A stretch of DNA of 64,000 nucleotides, taken from the NCBI RefSeq assembly GCF_016862895.1, contig NZ_BONV01000047.1, forward strand, positions 38,204 to 102,203, written 5' to 3'. This document shows, piece after piece, positions 40,516 through 50,801 of the stretch (positions within the stretch are counted from its first letter, which is position 1; every line of letters starts with the position of its first letter). The position numbers were made by a program, and so were the translations under genes. The DNA is from Planotetraspora kaengkrachanensis. GTDB taxonomy: Bacteria > Actinomycetota > Actinomycetes > Streptosporangiales > Streptosporangiaceae. Below the pieces are notes generated by a model. It worked only from the letters and a program-made list of their open reading frames with translations. It did not search any database and had not been told where the DNA came from.

Positions 40516-41439
40516 TCAGCCGGCGCGCACGATCTGGAAGGAGTACGTCCCGGTCTTCGCCTCCGGCGATCTGACGACCAGGGCGTAGCGCTCGCTTCCA
40601 CCGGTGAGCGTCAGGTTGATCTGGTTGCCGCACAGCGGGGACGGCTGCCGCGGGTCCGCGATGCTCTTCTCCGCCGCGCTGTAGAGCTCGATGTCGATGC
40701 CGGTGCACGCGTCTCCGATGACCTGGATGGCCTTGGCGCCGTCGGCGTCGAACTCGAACCGGTCGATCCGGCCGGGAACGTCCAGCTGTCCCGCTCCCGC
40801 GGGGCTGCCCTCGCCGATCTTCAGGCCGATCGCCGCGGGGAAAGTGCGGACCTTCACCGTGGCGATCCGGAAGCTGTACGGCCCGATCACGTTGGGGTCG
40901 CCCCAGACCTCCAGCCGGTATCCGCCCGCCTTGGTCAGCTTGACGCTGAGCGAGGTGCCGGCGGTGAGACTGGTGCTGGAGAAGCCGACAGGTTGGTCGT
41001 CGACATTTGAGAACACCTGGAACTGGATGCCGTCGCCTTCCATGTCGGCGACGTGGAACTCCCTGGCGTCACCCAGATCCAGCGTGAACTTGTCCCTCTG
41101 CCCGGCGCGGGTCAGCTCGGCCGAGACGGTGCTGCCGTCGACCAGAGTCCCGCCGGGCTCGACGGCCGACGAGGAGGTCTGCGCGCCGCCGTTCTCGGCC
41201 GGGGCCGGGCTCGGCGCGCTCTCCGCCTGGTTCTCCGCCGAAGCGGGTGCGCTCTCCGCCGGAGCGGGCAAGCTCTCGACAGGCTCGGCGCTCACACTGC
41301 TGGTGATCTGTACCGGGGGTACGTCGACGCTCTTGACCTGGCCACTGGCGAGACCGCATCCGGTGACGACCGTCAGCGAAAGGACGAGGAGCGCGCAATA
41401 CCGAGCCGGCGCGAGACGCACTGAGGAGTTCTTTGCCAT
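40516..41439 (-). CDS. Secreted lipoprotein of unknown function, 307 aa
   Basis: MAKNSSVRLAPARYCALLVLSLTVVTGC is a lipoprotein signal, with the lipobox VTGC giving a lipid-modified Cys. A Ser/Ala/Pro/Glu-rich linker of about 60 residues leads to two related beta-rich domains, each about 100 residues. The parallel blocks are FTLDLGDAREFHVADMEGDG and FEFDADGAKAIQVIGDACTG, each ending in a Y-L/R-V/A strand. They resemble pre-peptidase-type beta-sandwich repeats. It is anchored outside the cell. Its pairing end-to-end with a receptor kinase is suggestive only. ATG codons a few residues upstream are possible starts. Confidence 0.75.
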   Translation of the reverse strand: MAKNSSVRLAPARYCALLVLSLTVVTGCGLASGQVKSVDVPPVQITSSVSAEPVESLPAPAESAPASAENQAESAPSPAPAENGGAQTSSSAVEPGGTLVDGSTVSAELTRAGQRDKFTLDLGDAREFHVADMEGDGIQFQVFSNVDDQPVGFSSTSLTAGTSLSVKLTKAGGYRLEVWGDPNVIGPYSFRIATVKVRTFPAAIGLKIGEGSPAGAGQLDVPGRIDRFEFDADGAKAIQVIGDACTGIDIELYSAAEKSIADPRQPSPLCGNQINLTLTGGSERYALVVRSPEAKTGTYSFQIVRAG

Positions 41440-41760
41440 GTCAACCATTCTTCGGAGCCCGCTTGCAACCGGGTTGCCTGCCGCTTTCCACCTCTCGAAC
41501 ACATACGTCCGAGTTCGATCATCTTTCCCGCCCGATGGGCTGCGATCAATGGCGATTTGTCAGATGGGAGAGCGCCCGGGAGGTTCGGAACGCTGTCGGC
41601 AAAGAGGCCGGCGTTCAGGACCCCAGGCCGGGCAGTGGGTCCGGCAGTGGGTCCGGCAGTGGGTCCGGCAGTGGGTCCGGCAGTGGGTCGCACGTGGCGA
41701 CGAACCCGAGCCGGCGAGGCACAGGAAAAGCAGTAACTGCTTTCGCTTCCCGGGGCGTGC
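41440..41760. other. Intergenic region with 12-bp minisatellite
   Basis: No gene is recognised. The region holds the lipoprotein promoter and the minisatellite at 41631-41690. Confidence 0.5.
41631..41690. repeat. 12-bp minisatellite, five copies
   Basis: GGCAGTGGGTCC occurs four times exactly and a fifth time with a final G. A reverse-complement stretch built from the same unit occurs at about 44600-44640, where it encodes the LPDPLPGPLPDT opening of the leucine-rich-repeat protein. Confidence 0.9.
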
Positions 41761-42207
41761 TCAGGAGGCGCGGCGCATCCAGGTCTCCGTCCCCGTGCGC
41801 TGCCCGGGCTGCCCAGCTGAGACGTTCTCGTACATCGTGAAGCCGCGGTCGAGGCCGGTGAGGCGCAGCAGTTCGACCACACGGTGACGAGGTGCGGCCA
41901 GGCCCATGGTGATGCCCATCGCTCTGGCACGTCGTTGGATGCCGACCAGGACGGCCAACCCAGTGACATCACAGAACGACACCCGGGACAGGTCGCAGAT
42001 GAGCAGGCTCGTGCTGCGTCGCATGGTGCGGAGCAGGCCTTCACGCATAGCGGAACTGGTGAAGATATCGATCTCCCCATCCAGTTCGATGATGGTGGCG
42101 ACAGGGGCTCCGATCAGAGGCCCCCGGGAGCCGGCGAAGCTGGGGAGGGGTGATGCGATGCGGCAGATGTATGTCGGCGCCATGATCGACTGACCCGTCT
42201 CGGTCAC
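41761..42207 (-). CDS. STAS-domain anti-sigma-factor antagonist, up to 148 aa
   Basis: The STAS domain covers about residues 36-135: ATIIELDGEIDIFTSSAMREGL, then DLSRVSFCDVTGLAVLVGIQRRA and LLRLTGLDRGFTMY. This is the SpoIIAA/RsbV fold. In the phosphorylation loop the usual D-S-S-G is CDVTG, so Thr would be the acceptor. Such proteins bind an anti-sigma kinase and free a stress sigma factor. No kinase partner lies alongside. The start is a GTG; an ATG 8 codons in is an alternative, and neither has a clear ribosome site. Confidence 0.82.
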   Translation of the reverse strand: MTETGQSIMAPTYICRIASPLPSFAGSRGPLIGAPVATIIELDGEIDIFTSSAMREGLLRTMRRSTSLLICDLSRVSFCDVTGLAVLVGIQRRARAMGITMGLAAPRHRVVELLRLTGLDRGFTMYENVSAGQPGQRTGTETWMRRAS

Positions 42208-42609
42208 ATAGAGAAACCGAAGTTGTTTTTCGCCTCGGGCGACGCCGACCCGGATGCCAACGCACGAAATTTCCGCGGTGACGCCTAATCTACCCCCTCA
42301 GGCAGCGCCTCCGTCGCAGGTGGCGACCCCTTCAGATGGCCTTCCAAAGGCGGCGGGAGCCACCACTGGGACATATCGCACCCAAATGAAGAATGATATT
42401 CCGGACGAATCGCCATCGCCGTCACACGTAATCGAATGCTCGGCCGACCGGCCCGGATCCAGCGGTCGACCTCGGGAGGTAAGCGGTTCACAAGATCCCC
42501 GACAAAGGCCGGGCATCTACCTGCCGAGCAAATCAGTGACATACAGCCAGCCCGGGTACGCTCATCGTGATATCGGGCAATCCGCGCAATCGCGACGTGG
42601 ACGGGGATC
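42208..42609. other. Gene-free region upstream of the STAS gene
   Basis: About 400 bases between divergent small genes. Base composition is lower in GC than its surroundings. A GGGGGTAGAT (minus strand, near 42295) could be the -10 part of a stress-sigma promoter for the STAS gene, but the partner -35 is not clear. No gene is recognised. Confidence 0.4.
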
Positions 42610-42861
42610 ATGGCCAACAGCGAGCCCACGTGCGAGCTCCACCTCCGGATGGCCGGTCAGCCACACGACGTCACCCTGCGACTGCACGGCGACAAGCCGA
42701 CCGAAGACGATGTCGCGGCGTGGATGAAAGAGGGTTCGGTGATCCGGCTCCACATCTCCGAGACCGGAACCCGCGCTCCCCACACGATGCTGGTGAACTT
42801 CTCCAGCGTCGCCTTCGCCTGGCTCGTGCCGTACAAGGCAGGCAGAGGCGTGGACCTCTGA
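42610..42861 (+). CDS. Small hypothetical protein, 83 aa
   Basis: MANSEPTCELHLRMAGQPHDVTLRLHG has alternating strand-like residues, and TMLVNFSSVAFAWLVPYKAGRG ends the protein. It is soluble, with no signal. A GACGGGG lies 8 bases before the ATG. No family is recognised. Confidence 0.55.
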   Translation: MANSEPTCELHLRMAGQPHDVTLRLHGDKPTEDDVAAWMKEGSVIRLHISETGTRAPHTMLVNFSSVAFAWLVPYKAGRGVDL

Positions 42862-42884
42862 ACCGGCTGCCGGTGACCGCGAAG

Positions 42885-43035
42885 CCCCGGAGAGGCACGG
42901 CCTGGCTCCGCGGCCTCCAGCACGAGGTCGCCGCCCGACGAGATCCCATAGAGGTGCGCCGATCCACCTGCCTCGGCGATGAGCGCCTCGATCTCGCGGT
43001 CCAGGGCGTACGGTCCGATGGCCGGACGCCGGATG
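42885..43035 (-). pseudogene. Internal fragment of an alpha/beta hydrolase
   Basis: The minus strand reads GPYALDREIEALIAEAGGSAHLYGISSGGDLVLEAAEPGR. This is the helix and nucleophile-elbow part of alpha/beta hydrolases of the form PYAxEREIED-LIAEAGGSA-LYGhSSGg. The usual His before the Ser is Ile. Neither the N-terminal oxyanion region nor the C-terminal His region follows, so only about 50 residues survive. Confidence 0.65.
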
Positions 43036-43036
43036 T

Positions 43037-43504
43037 TCAGCCGCTGACGTTGTCGTCAAGCACGAACATGACGTGCTCGTGCTCCCCGTGCGTGACCGTG
43101 CCTGCGGCCCGGAAGCCGCACCTGGCCAGCAGCCGGACCGATCCCGCGTTGCCCTGGTAGGGATCGGCGTAGAGGGGCCGGGCCTTCTCCTGCTCGAGGA
43201 AGAGCGTCAGCGCCCTGGTGCCGACGCCCCGGCCCCAGAAGTCGCGGCCGAAGACGTATCCGATGAAGCGCCTCTCCTGCTCCCACCAGGCCACGATGTT
43301 GCCCGCCGGCACGCCGTCCACGGTGACCGTCTGCACGAAGACGGTCGGGTCCCCGAGGACCCGGGTGGTCCAGTGGTTCATGAAGGCCTCCCGTTCCCTG
43401 GGAGGGAACTTCGACCTCCAGACCGTCTCGGGATCGTGCTCGTGCTCGAAGAAAAGAACCAGATCTGCTTCGTCGACGTTCCGAAGCCGCACGTCCTCGC
43501 TCAT
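43037..43504 (-). CDS. GNAT acetyltransferase, 155 aa
   Basis: MSEDVRLRNVDEADLVLFFEHEHDPE opens a GCN5-type domain of the RimJ/AAC kind. GYVFGRDFWGRGVGTRALTLFL is the acetyl-CoA loop and NAGSVRLLARCGFRAAG the conserved C-terminal strand-helix. An open frame continues upstream, but this ATG gives the usual family start. The substrate is unknown. It is co-directional with the SDR upstream, with a gap of 41 bases. Confidence 0.88.
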   Translation of the reverse strand: MSEDVRLRNVDEADLVLFFEHEHDPETVWRSKFPPREREAFMNHWTTRVLGDPTVFVQTVTVDGVPAGNIVAWWEQERRFIGYVFGRDFWGRGVGTRALTLFLEQEKARPLYADPYQGNAGSVRLLARCGFRAAGTVTHGEHEHVMFVLDDNVSG

Positions 43505-43545
43505 GTGAGCGAGTCTTCCATCGGGCACCGACAGTTCCGCCCCTG

Positions 43546-44460
43546 TCAGCGGTAGCCGGTCACGTCCGCGGGTCGGCCCGCGTCCTGTACCTCCACCATG
43601 TACCGCCACGCGTCGGGCCGGCTGCCGTCGACGTCGGTGAACCCGTAGACCTGTGCGAGCCCGCCGCTCGACAGTGACTTCCCGTTCCAGCGGGCGACCT
43701 CGGGATCCGCGGCGAGCGCCGCGACCGCGCGGCCGACGTAGGCGGGGGTCTCCGAGATGGCGAAGTGCGGTTGTATCGCCAGCGCGTCACGCCAGTTGGC
43801 CTCGGTGACGCGGTAGGCGTCCAGCATCAGCTCCGAGCGCATCCATCCCGGCGTGACCGACACGGCTGTCCCGCCGTGCGGAGCAAGCTCCTTGGCCTGG
43901 GCGAACGCCATGCGGTTCACCGAGGTCTTGGCGAGGTCGTAGAAGAAGGAGATCCGGTAGTTGTCCGCGTTGTACTGCGCGGTGCCGTCGGTCATCTCGA
44001 CGACCAGGCCGCCGGGATTTCTGATCAGCAGGGGCAGCGCGTGGTGGCTGGTGATGATGTGGGTATCGATCGCCAGCCGGAGGATGCGAAGCCCTGTGTC
44101 GAGCGAGTGCTCCCACAGCTTCTGATCCCAGCTGAACAGCGACTCGCCACCCCAGATGTCGTTGACCAGCACGTCGAGGCGGCCCTGCTCGGCGTCGATG
44201 CGCTCGACGAGCGCCTTCACCTGGTCGGCCTCCAGATGGTCGACCCGTACGGCGATCCCCTCGCCTCCGGCGGCGGTGACCAGCTCGGCCGTCTCCTCGA
44301 TGGTCTCCGGCCTGTCGATCTCCGAGCGCTGCTCGCGCGTGCTGCGCCCGGTCACGTAGACGGTGGCTCCCGCGGCGCCCAGCTCCACCGCGACTCCGCG
44401 GCCGGCACCGCGCGTCGCCCCGGCGACCAGCGCGATCTTTCCTTTCAACGGTCCGCTCAT
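43546..44460 (-). CDS. SDR oxidoreductase (DHRS1-like), 304 aa
   Basis: The dinucleotide site is ALVAGATRGAGRG (about residues 10-22). GRSTREQRSE follows, then VLVNDIWGGE in place of the usual NNAG, and the active-site pair is in FFYDLAKTSVNRM (Tyr, Lys). DHLEADQVKALV and a C-terminal RAVAALAADPEVARWNGKSLSSGGLAQVYGFTD complete the fold. This is the DHRS1-type group of SDRs. The start is set at MSGPLKGK; the frame stays open far upstream through the divergent LRR gene. It is probably co-transcribed with the GNAT gene. Confidence 0.88.
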   Translation of the reverse strand: MSGPLKGKIALVAGATRGAGRGVAVELGAAGATVYVTGRSTREQRSEIDRPETIEETAELVTAAGGEGIAVRVDHLEADQVKALVERIDAEQGRLDVLVNDIWGGESLFSWDQKLWEHSLDTGLRILRLAIDTHIITSHHALPLLIRNPGGLVVEMTDGTAQYNADNYRISFFYDLAKTSVNRMAFAQAKELAPHGGTAVSVTPGWMRSELMLDAYRVTEANWRDALAIQPHFAISETPAYVGRAVAALAADPEVARWNGKSLSSGGLAQVYGFTDVDGSRPDAWRYMVEVQDAGRPADVTGYR

Positions 44461-44533
44461 GCGCCGATGGTGGCATCCGGGTCCGACAGAACGTCCCTCC
44501 TCGCTCGGAACGGCATCGCCTAGGCTGCCCTCC

Positions 44534-45595
44534 GTGGCCGAACTCCCTCCAGGACGCGGGCTCGAACCCCGCCGTCCGCCCGGCACACTGCCAGACACGC
44601 CGCCGGACCTGCTGCCGGACCCACTGCCGGGGCCGCTGCCGGACACGGCCTTCCGCCACGCCGACGGGACGGTGGTCGCCCTGACCGCGCCGAACGCCGG
44701 CCTCCGGGAGCTGCCCGCGTCGATCGCCGCTCTGACGACGCTCCGCCACATCGACCTGGACGGCAACGAGCTGACCCGCCTTCCGGCCTCCATCGCGGAG
44801 TTGTCCCGTCTGAGAACCCTGCTGCTCTACGACAACCGTCTTACGGAGGTCCCCGGGGAGCTCGGCAGACTCACGTCACTCCGTGATCTGAGTCTCGGCA
44901 GAAACAGACTGACGGCGCTGCCCGCGACCATCTGGGACCTCACGGGCCTGCGGACGCTCAATCTCGCGGAGAACGAGCTGGCCGAGATCCCGGACGCCGT
45001 GGCGAACCTCGCCGAGCTGTCGATGCTGGACCTCGGCCACAACCGGCTCGGTCGCCTTCCCGACGCGATCGGGGACCTGCCGCAGCTCACCGGCTGCCTT
45101 TATCTCAGCGACAACGGCCTGACCACCGTGCCCGCGTCGCTGGGACGGCTGAACGTGCTCGACTACCTCAACCTCGCAGGCAACCGCATCACCTCGCTGC
45201 CGTCGTCCATGGGAGACATGGCGGCGCTGCGCGAGCTCCGCCTCTACGACAACCGGCTCACCGCGCTGCCTGACACGTTCGGCCGGCTCTCTCGGCTGCG
45301 GGAGTTGCATTTGAGGGGCAACCGGCTGGCCACGCTGCCCCACTCCATCGGGGACCTGGGCGAGCTGCGCCACCTCGACCTCCGCGACAACCCGCTGGAC
45401 CGGCTGCCCGCGTCGATCGGACGGCTGAGCCGCCTCACCCATCTCGACCTGCGCGCCTCCCGGCTGACAGAGCTGCCCGACGGCGTGGGGGCGCTGCCCG
45501 CCCTGGAGAAACTCGATCTGCGGTGGACCAAGCTGCACCGGCTTCCCGGCTGGATCGACTCTCTCCGGCACCACGGGTGCGCCGTGCTCCTGTAG
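44534..45595 (+). CDS. Leucine-rich-repeat protein, 353 aa
   Basis: After a Pro-rich opening (LPDTPPDLLPDPLPGPLPDT) come about 12 leucine-rich repeats of 23 residues of the form L--L-L--N-L--LP--I--L, for example LRHIDLDGNELTRLPASIAELS. There is no signal peptide, membrane segment or enzymatic domain, so it is a cytoplasmic binding scaffold. The GTG start gives MAELPPGRGLE. The Pro-rich N terminus is encoded by a tandem sequence related to the 41631-41690 minisatellite. The partner is unknown. Confidence 0.87.
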   Translation: MAELPPGRGLEPRRPPGTLPDTPPDLLPDPLPGPLPDTAFRHADGTVVALTAPNAGLRELPASIAALTTLRHIDLDGNELTRLPASIAELSRLRTLLLYDNRLTEVPGELGRLTSLRDLSLGRNRLTALPATIWDLTGLRTLNLAENELAEIPDAVANLAELSMLDLGHNRLGRLPDAIGDLPQLTGCLYLSDNGLTTVPASLGRLNVLDYLNLAGNRITSLPSSMGDMAALRELRLYDNRLTALPDTFGRLSRLRELHLRGNRLATLPHSIGDLGELRHLDLRDNPLDRLPASIGRLSRLTHLDLRASRLTELPDGVGALPALEKLDLRWTKLHRLPGWIDSLRHHGCAVLL

Positions 45596-45638
45596 CGACG
45601 GCGCGCCGTCCGGGCGTACGCGCCCCACACGGCGGCCG

Positions 45639-48509
45639 TCACATCGTCGACGGACGTGAGTCCCGCGCCTGTACGGCGCGTCCCGGCGGGTCCGCGATGG
45701 TCTCGAGGACGGCCGCCGCGGCGGAGGTGATCTCGAGGTTCTGGGATCCGAGCGCCCGGCGCAGCCACGACCTGGCCTCGCCGAGGTTCCCCTCCGAGCG
45801 GGCGATCTCGCCGAGCGTGACGTGGATCCTCGCGCGGGTCTCCTCAACCGTGACCCAGCCGTCAGGACAGGAGGCGAGCGCCTCGTGGCACAGCCGCCGT
45901 GCCTGTGCGGCGTCTCCGCGGGCGCGGGCCACCCTGGCCAGGCCGTGCTGGGCCATGGCGAGCGACCCCGGTGACCCGGCCCGCCTGCCGAGGACGGCCG
46001 CGCGTTCGTAGTGCTCACTCGCTTCCGCGAGCCGGTCCCCGGCGAGAACCGCGTCGCCGCGGCGGCACAGCAGGTTCGCCATGTCCTCGGTCGCGCCGAG
46101 TTGCCCGGCGAGGTCCAGCGCCTCGTCGGTCATCGCCGCAGACGCAGCGGTGTCACCGCGCTGCTCGGCCAGCAGGGCGAGCTCGGCGAGTGTGGTGGCC
46201 ATCCCCCAGCGCTCGCCCAGCGCCCGGAACCCCCGCAGCGCGAGGGTGAACTCGCGTTCCGCCTCGGCCCGGTCCGAGTCGACCCACCACGAGCGCAGGC
46301 CGATCCCGAAGTGGAGCAGCGACAACGTCCACGGATCCTTCGCGCCCCGCAGGTCGGCCGGGCCGTCGGCGATGCCGGAGAAACTGCCCCAGAGGAAGGT
46401 CAGGAACGGGCGCGACGCGGTGCGGCCCGCCATGACGGTCCTGGCCCTGGTCACGTGGGCGTCCGGAGCCGACCCGACCGCCGCGGCGTCGAGCACGCAC
46501 AGGACGTACTCCTCCTCGAGTCCCTCGACGACGTCGTGGTCCGACCGGGCGGAGATCAGGTCGAGCAGCTCGGCGGCCGCGCGGCCCGCCTCCCCGCGCC
46601 TGCCGCTGAGCATCCAGTACGGCGACAGCGCCGCCACCATCCGGACGGCGGTTGCCAGGTCTCCCGAGTCCATGGCCCAGCGCAACGCGGCGTTGAGGTT
46701 GGTCAGGTCGGACGAGAGCCTGGCCAGCCAGTCGACCTGCTCGGCCCGCCGCGACCACGGCTCGGCGGTCTCGGCCAGGTGGAGGAAGTAGTCGAGGTGG
46801 GCCTGCCCGGCCTCGGCCGACCCGTCGGAGCAGTAGGCGCGGATCGTGGCGAGCATGCTGTAGCGCTCTCCGTCGAAGGCGACCAGCGACTTGTCCACCA
46901 GCGACGACAGCGCCTCGGCCGCGTTGGCGCCGCAGACGCGCTCCGCGGCCTCCCTGGTCGCGCCGCCCGCGAAGACGGCGAGCCGCCGGGCCGTGACCTG
47001 CTCGACGTCCTCCAGCAGGTTCCAGCTCCACTCCACGACGTCGCGCAGGGTCCGATGCCGGGCCTGGGCCGTACGGCTCCCGCGCGACAGCAGCGCGAAC
47101 CGGTCGTCAAGCCGGGCCTCGATCTCGGCGAGCGGCAGCGTGCGCAGGCGCGCCGCGGCCAGCTCGATCGCCAGCGGCAGCCGGTCGAGCAGATCACAGA
47201 TGCGCTCCAGCGCGGGGCCGTCCTCGACGAACGACGGCCGCACGGCCGTCGCGCGTTCGACGAAGAGCCGGGTGGCCGCGACGCGTGAGAGCGGCCGGAC
47301 CGGGAAGACGACCTCGCCGGTTACGGCCAGCACCTCGCGGCTGGTGGTGAGGATCCGCAGCGCGGGGCAGCGCCCCAGGAGCCGCTGGGCGACCGCGGCG
47401 GCGTCGTCCACGAGGTGCTCGCAGTTGTCCAGCACGAGCAGGACCGGACGGCCGGTGAGTGCGGCGACCAGGCGCTGGAAGGGGTCCGGCGTGGGTTCCT
47501 GCGCCCGCAGGCCGCTCTCGCGAAGGTCGAGAGCGTCGAGGATCGCGGGGAGGACGGTCGAGTGCGCGGCGAGTTCGACGAAGCACACGTCGCCGGGCTC
47601 CCGGGTCGCAGCCTCGGCCGCCAGCCGGGTCTTCCCCATGCCTCCCGGCCCGCTGAGGGTGACGAGGCGGTGCCCCTCGAGGAGCCGAGCGACCCGTTCC
47701 ACGTCGTCGGCCCGTCCGACGAGGTCGGTGAGGTGTGCGGGAAGACCGACCCTGCCGCCCGTCCGCGGCGCCGGCTCCCCGCGCAAGACGGTGAGGTGCG
47801 CCTCGGACAGTTCGGGTGACGGGTCGGCGCCCAGCTCGTCGGCCAGTGTGCGGCGGATGTCCGCATAGGACTCCAGGGCGTCCGCCTGCCGCCCCGAGGC
47901 GGCCAGGGCACGCATGAGCTGGGCACGGAGCCGCTCGCGTACGGGGTGCGCCGCCACGAGCTGCTCCAGCCGGGGAACCAGGTCGCGGTGCTCCCCCAGA
48001 GCCAGCCCCGCCTCCATCCGGTCTTCGGTGGCGGCGAGCCGCGACTCCTCGAGCCTCGTGACCTGGGCCGCGGCGAAGGGCGCGGAGCCGATGTCGGCGA
48101 GGGCCGGGCCGCGCCAGAGCGCGAGTGCCTCGTCCAGCATGCCTGCGGCCCGCCGATGGTCGCCTTCGGCCAGCGCGCGGCGGCCTTCCGCGGCCAGGCT
48201 TTCGAAGCGGTGCGCGTCGATGTCGCCGGGGTCGGCCTCGATGAGATAGCCGCCGGATCGAGACCGGATGAGGCCGTCGTCACCGATCATGCGCCTGAGC
48301 CTGGCGATCTGGGACTGGACGGCGTTGCCCGCGCCGTTCGGTGGATCGTCGCCGTACACGCCGTCGATGAGATGTTCGGTGGTGACCAGGCGGCCCGGGG
48401 AGAGCAGAAGCAGCGCGAGGAAGGCGCGCACACGCGGCCCGCCGACGGTGATGGGAGGTCGGCCGGCTCCGGGCCAGATCTCCGTCGCGCCCAGGATGCC
48501 GAACCGCAT
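45639..48509 (-). CDS. AfsR/SARP-family regulator (BTAD, NB-ARC, TPR), 956 aa
   Basis: The N-terminal winged HTH starts [13 protein letters not shown], with [22 protein letters not shown]. The BTAD domain follows ([28 protein letters not shown] to about 245). The NB-ARC ATPase has [13 protein letters not shown] (P-loop 287-294), [22 protein letters not shown] and [13 protein letters not shown]. The last 300 residues are TPR-like. This is the AfsR layout that activates secondary-metabolism or transport genes. The next genes on the same strand are an ABC export pair, plausible targets (inference). Confidence 0.92.
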   Translation of the reverse strand: MRFGILGATEIWPGAGRPPITVGGPRVRAFLALLLLSPGRLVTTEHLIDGVYGDDPPNGAGNAVQSQIARLRRMIGDDGLIRSRSGGYLIEADPGDIDAHRFESLAAEGRRALAEGDHRRAAGMLDEALALWRGPALADIGSAPFAAAQVTRLEESRLAATEDRMEAGLALGEHRDLVPRLEQLVAAHPVRERLRAQLMRALAASGRQADALESYADIRRTLADELGADPSPELSEAHLTVLRGEPAPRTGGRVGLPAHLTDLVGRADDVERVARLLEGHRLVTLSGPGGMGKTRLAAEAATREPGDVCFVELAAHSTVLPAILDALDLRESGLRAQEPTPDPFQRLVAALTGRPVLLVLDNCEHLVDDAAAVAQRLLGRCPALRILTTSREVLAVTGEVVFPVRPLSRVAATRLFVERATAVRPSFVEDGPALERICDLLDRLPLAIELAAARLRTLPLAEIEARLDDRFALLSRGSRTAQARHRTLRDVVEWSWNLLEDVEQVTARRLAVFAGGATREAAERVCGANAAEALSSLVDKSLVAFDGERYSMLATIRAYCSDGSAEAGQAHLDYFLHLAETAEPWSRRAEQVDWLARLSSDLTNLNAALRWAMDSGDLATAVRMVAALSPYWMLSGRRGEAGRAAAELLDLISARSDHDVVEGLEEEYVLCVLDAAAVGSAPDAHVTRARTVMAGRTASRPFLTFLWGSFSGIADGPADLRGAKDPWTLSLLHFGIGLRSWWVDSDRAEAEREFTLALRGFRALGERWGMATTLAELALLAEQRGDTAASAAMTDEALDLAGQLGATEDMANLLCRRGDAVLAGDRLAEASEHYERAAVLGRRAGSPGSLAMAQHGLARVARARGDAAQARRLCHEALASCPDGWVTVEETRARIHVTLGEIARSEGNLGEARSWLRRALGSQNLEITSAAAAVLETIADPPGRAVQARDSRPSTM

Positions 48510-48608
48510 GCCCTGAATTATCGCGATTCGGCATCCCGCTGTCGCCTGGGTTCAGGCGGTGACCTCCGGTCGACGTCGCATCGTCCCGCGGGCCCGGCAT
48601 CCCGCGGC

Positions 48609-50801
48609 CTATGCCGCGGCCACGGCCTCGGCCGCCCGGACGCGCGTCACCGTCCACGCGGGCGCCCAGGTGGCGGCCAGCACGAGGACCACTGCCGCGG
48701 CCACGATGGACACGTAGATCCCGATCGGTCCCGACGGCGCCGGCGTCCCTGCGACCGCCAGGGCGAAGGGGACCAGGCTGATGACACTGGCGACCGTGCC
48801 GAGCACCACGCCGACGCCCGCGACGAGCAGGGCCTCCAGCCCGGTCATCCGCATCACCTGGGCACGGGTCGATCCGGTGAGCCGCTGCAGGGCGAACTCG
48901 CCCCGCCGCTGCGCGGTAGCCATGACCTGGGTGTTGACCAGGGAGATCGTGGTGTAGGCGAGGATCATCGCGATCAGGAGGTAGTTCACCCAGGCCTGGG
49001 TGCTCTGCTGGTCGTCGTGCGTCGCCGCAAGTGCGGCGCGGTCCCGCACCTGGACGCCGAGGCCGCTCAGGTCGGTTCCCTGCGCGGCCCGCACCAGGAT
49101 CTCGTCGGGCACGCCCGCCGTGGTGTGCGGGGCGAGCAGCCCGGCGGGCAACACGAACAGTTCGGCGCCCGTCTCCACCTTGAGCAGCGCGACCACCCGC
49201 AGATCGACGGCCGAACGGTCGCCGAGCCTCAGGGTGATCGTGTCGCCCAGGCCCACACCGTCGCCGATGTTGCGGGCGTGCTCGGTGGTCAGCGCGACGG
49301 TGTTCCCGTTCAGGTCGGCGAGCGACCCGGCGGCGACGTCGAACGCCATCGTCTGCCCCACACCGTCCGCGGTGACGCCGCGGAGCGGCCAGCCCTCCTC
49401 ACGCTGCCAGCCGTCATGCGGCCGCTCGACGAATCCCGTGCTGGTGACGTGCTCGGACGCTCCGCTGACGCCGGGGACCGCACGGACACGTTCGAGGAGA
49501 CCGGGTGTGACGGGCGACAGCACCGCGTCGGCTCGCAGGCTCTGCGTGAACGAGGCCGCCGCGGCGTCGACCTGGGTGGTCTGCATGTAGAGGTTGGCCG
49601 TGGCCATCCCGGTCGCCAGCATGACGGGGGTGACGGCCGCGGCCAGCGTGACCGCGCGGGCCCGGGAGTTCACGATGGCCAGGTAGCCCGACGGCCCGCG
49701 GAACGGCCAGGGCAGCCTCCTGGTGATCCAGGCGACGAGGGCGGGCCCGACGAGCGCGAGGCCGACGGCCCAGACGAGCACCGCCGGGCCGGCCGTGCTG
49801 CTCACCAGCGACGGCGGCATGATCAGAACGCTCACCAGGGCCAGCGCGATCCCGCCCGCGAAGCAGACGGCCGCAAGCGTCCGCCGCACCGCGCCGATGC
49901 GGCTGACGGGCAGGGCCGCGCCGGCGAGCGCCTCGGACGGCCGCGCGATCGTGGCGCTCCGCACGGTCGACCGTACAGCGATCAGCGCGGTCAACGCGGA
50001 GACCAGGACGGCGACGGCGGCCGGGAGCAGCCCCTGATGGAACTCGACCACGGCCGGGACCACGCCGCCGTCGGCCAACCGGCCGAACAGCCAACGGCCG
50101 AGGAAGGGCGCCGCCAGGCAGCCGAGAGCGGTGGCCGTGGCGGACACCATCAGCGTCTCGCCCAGGACCATCCTGCGGACCTGTGCCGGTGTGGCGCCGA
50201 CCGCCCGGAGCAGGGCCGTCTCCCGGCGGCGCTGCTGGACGGAGAGGCCGAGGGTGGTCGCCACGACGAACAGCGCCACCATGACCGCCATCGCGCCGAA
50301 CACCGCGGCCAGGACGATCAGGTTCTCCCGGCTGGGCAACGCCTCCGGGTGCTCCGCGAGGCCGCGCTCGTCCCCGGTCAGCGCGACCGTCCCGGGGACC
50401 GTCTGCTCGATCCGCGCGGCCACGGCGGCGGGGTCGGCCTCCGGCGCGGTCCGCACCGCGACGGCTCCGCTCTCGCCGTCGGCCGCGGCGCCCCGCACGC
50501 CGGGGACCGCGGCGATCCGGGAGAGCGTGTCGGCACCAAGTCGCACGCGCTCGGGCAGGATCGCCGACTCGACGTCCTCCTCGTCGTCGGCCGGGTCCGC
50601 CTTGGGCAGGTCGTAGGTCTGGTCGCCGGTGACGACGACCGGCGACGCGGCGAGCCGGTGCGGCGGCACGTCGAGTCTGATCCCCGTCTCCATCAGTCCG
50701 CCGCAGGCCGCGACGATCGCGGCCCCGACGAGCATCGCGACGAAGGTCGCGGTGAAGGCGCTCAGCCGGAACCGGAGTGTGCTCACAGCCAGCCGCCACA
50801 T
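48609..50801 (-). CDS. FtsX-type ABC permease (MacB-like), 730 aa
   Basis: The N-terminal segment [20 protein letters not shown] is followed by a large outer domain, then two sets of FtsX segments: [41 protein letters not shown] and [33 protein letters not shown]. The QQRRRE-ALLRA-GA motif is the cytoplasmic coupling helix, seen in both halves. It works with the ATPase encoded upstream, whose stop overlaps its start as TGATG. The likely role is export of a peptide or lipid, or mechanotransmission. Confidence 0.9.
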   Translation of the reverse strand: MWRLAVSTLRFRLSAFTATFVAMLVGAAIVAACGGLMETGIRLDVPPHRLAASPVVVTGDQTYDLPKADPADDEEDVESAILPERVRLGADTLSRIAAVPGVRGAAADGESGAVAVRTAPEADPAAVAARIEQTVPGTVALTGDERGLAEHPEALPSRENLIVLAAVFGAMAVMVALFVVATTLGLSVQQRRRETALLRAVGATPAQVRRMVLGETLMVSATATALGCLAAPFLGRWLFGRLADGGVVPAVVEFHQGLLPAAVAVLVSALTALIAVRSTVRSATIARPSEALAGAALPVSRIGAVRRTLAAVCFAGGIALALVSVLIMPPSLVSSTAGPAVLVWAVGLALVGPALVAWITRRLPWPFRGPSGYLAIVNSRARAVTLAAAVTPVMLATGMATANLYMQTTQVDAAAASFTQSLRADAVLSPVTPGLLERVRAVPGVSGASEHVTSTGFVERPHDGWQREEGWPLRGVTADGVGQTMAFDVAAGSLADLNGNTVALTTEHARNIGDGVGLGDTITLRLGDRSAVDLRVVALLKVETGAELFVLPAGLLAPHTTAGVPDEILVRAAQGTDLSGLGVQVRDRAALAATHDDQQSTQAWVNYLLIAMILAYTTISLVNTQVMATAQRRGEFALQRLTGSTRAQVMRMTGLEALLVAGVGVVLGTVASVISLVPFALAVAGTPAPSGPIGIYVSIVAAAVVLVLAATWAPAWTVTRVRAAEAVAAA

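Noticed and set aside
41631..41690. CRISPR-like array
   Set aside because: The units are 12 bp, directly adjacent and without spacers. It is a minisatellite, and no cas genes are present.
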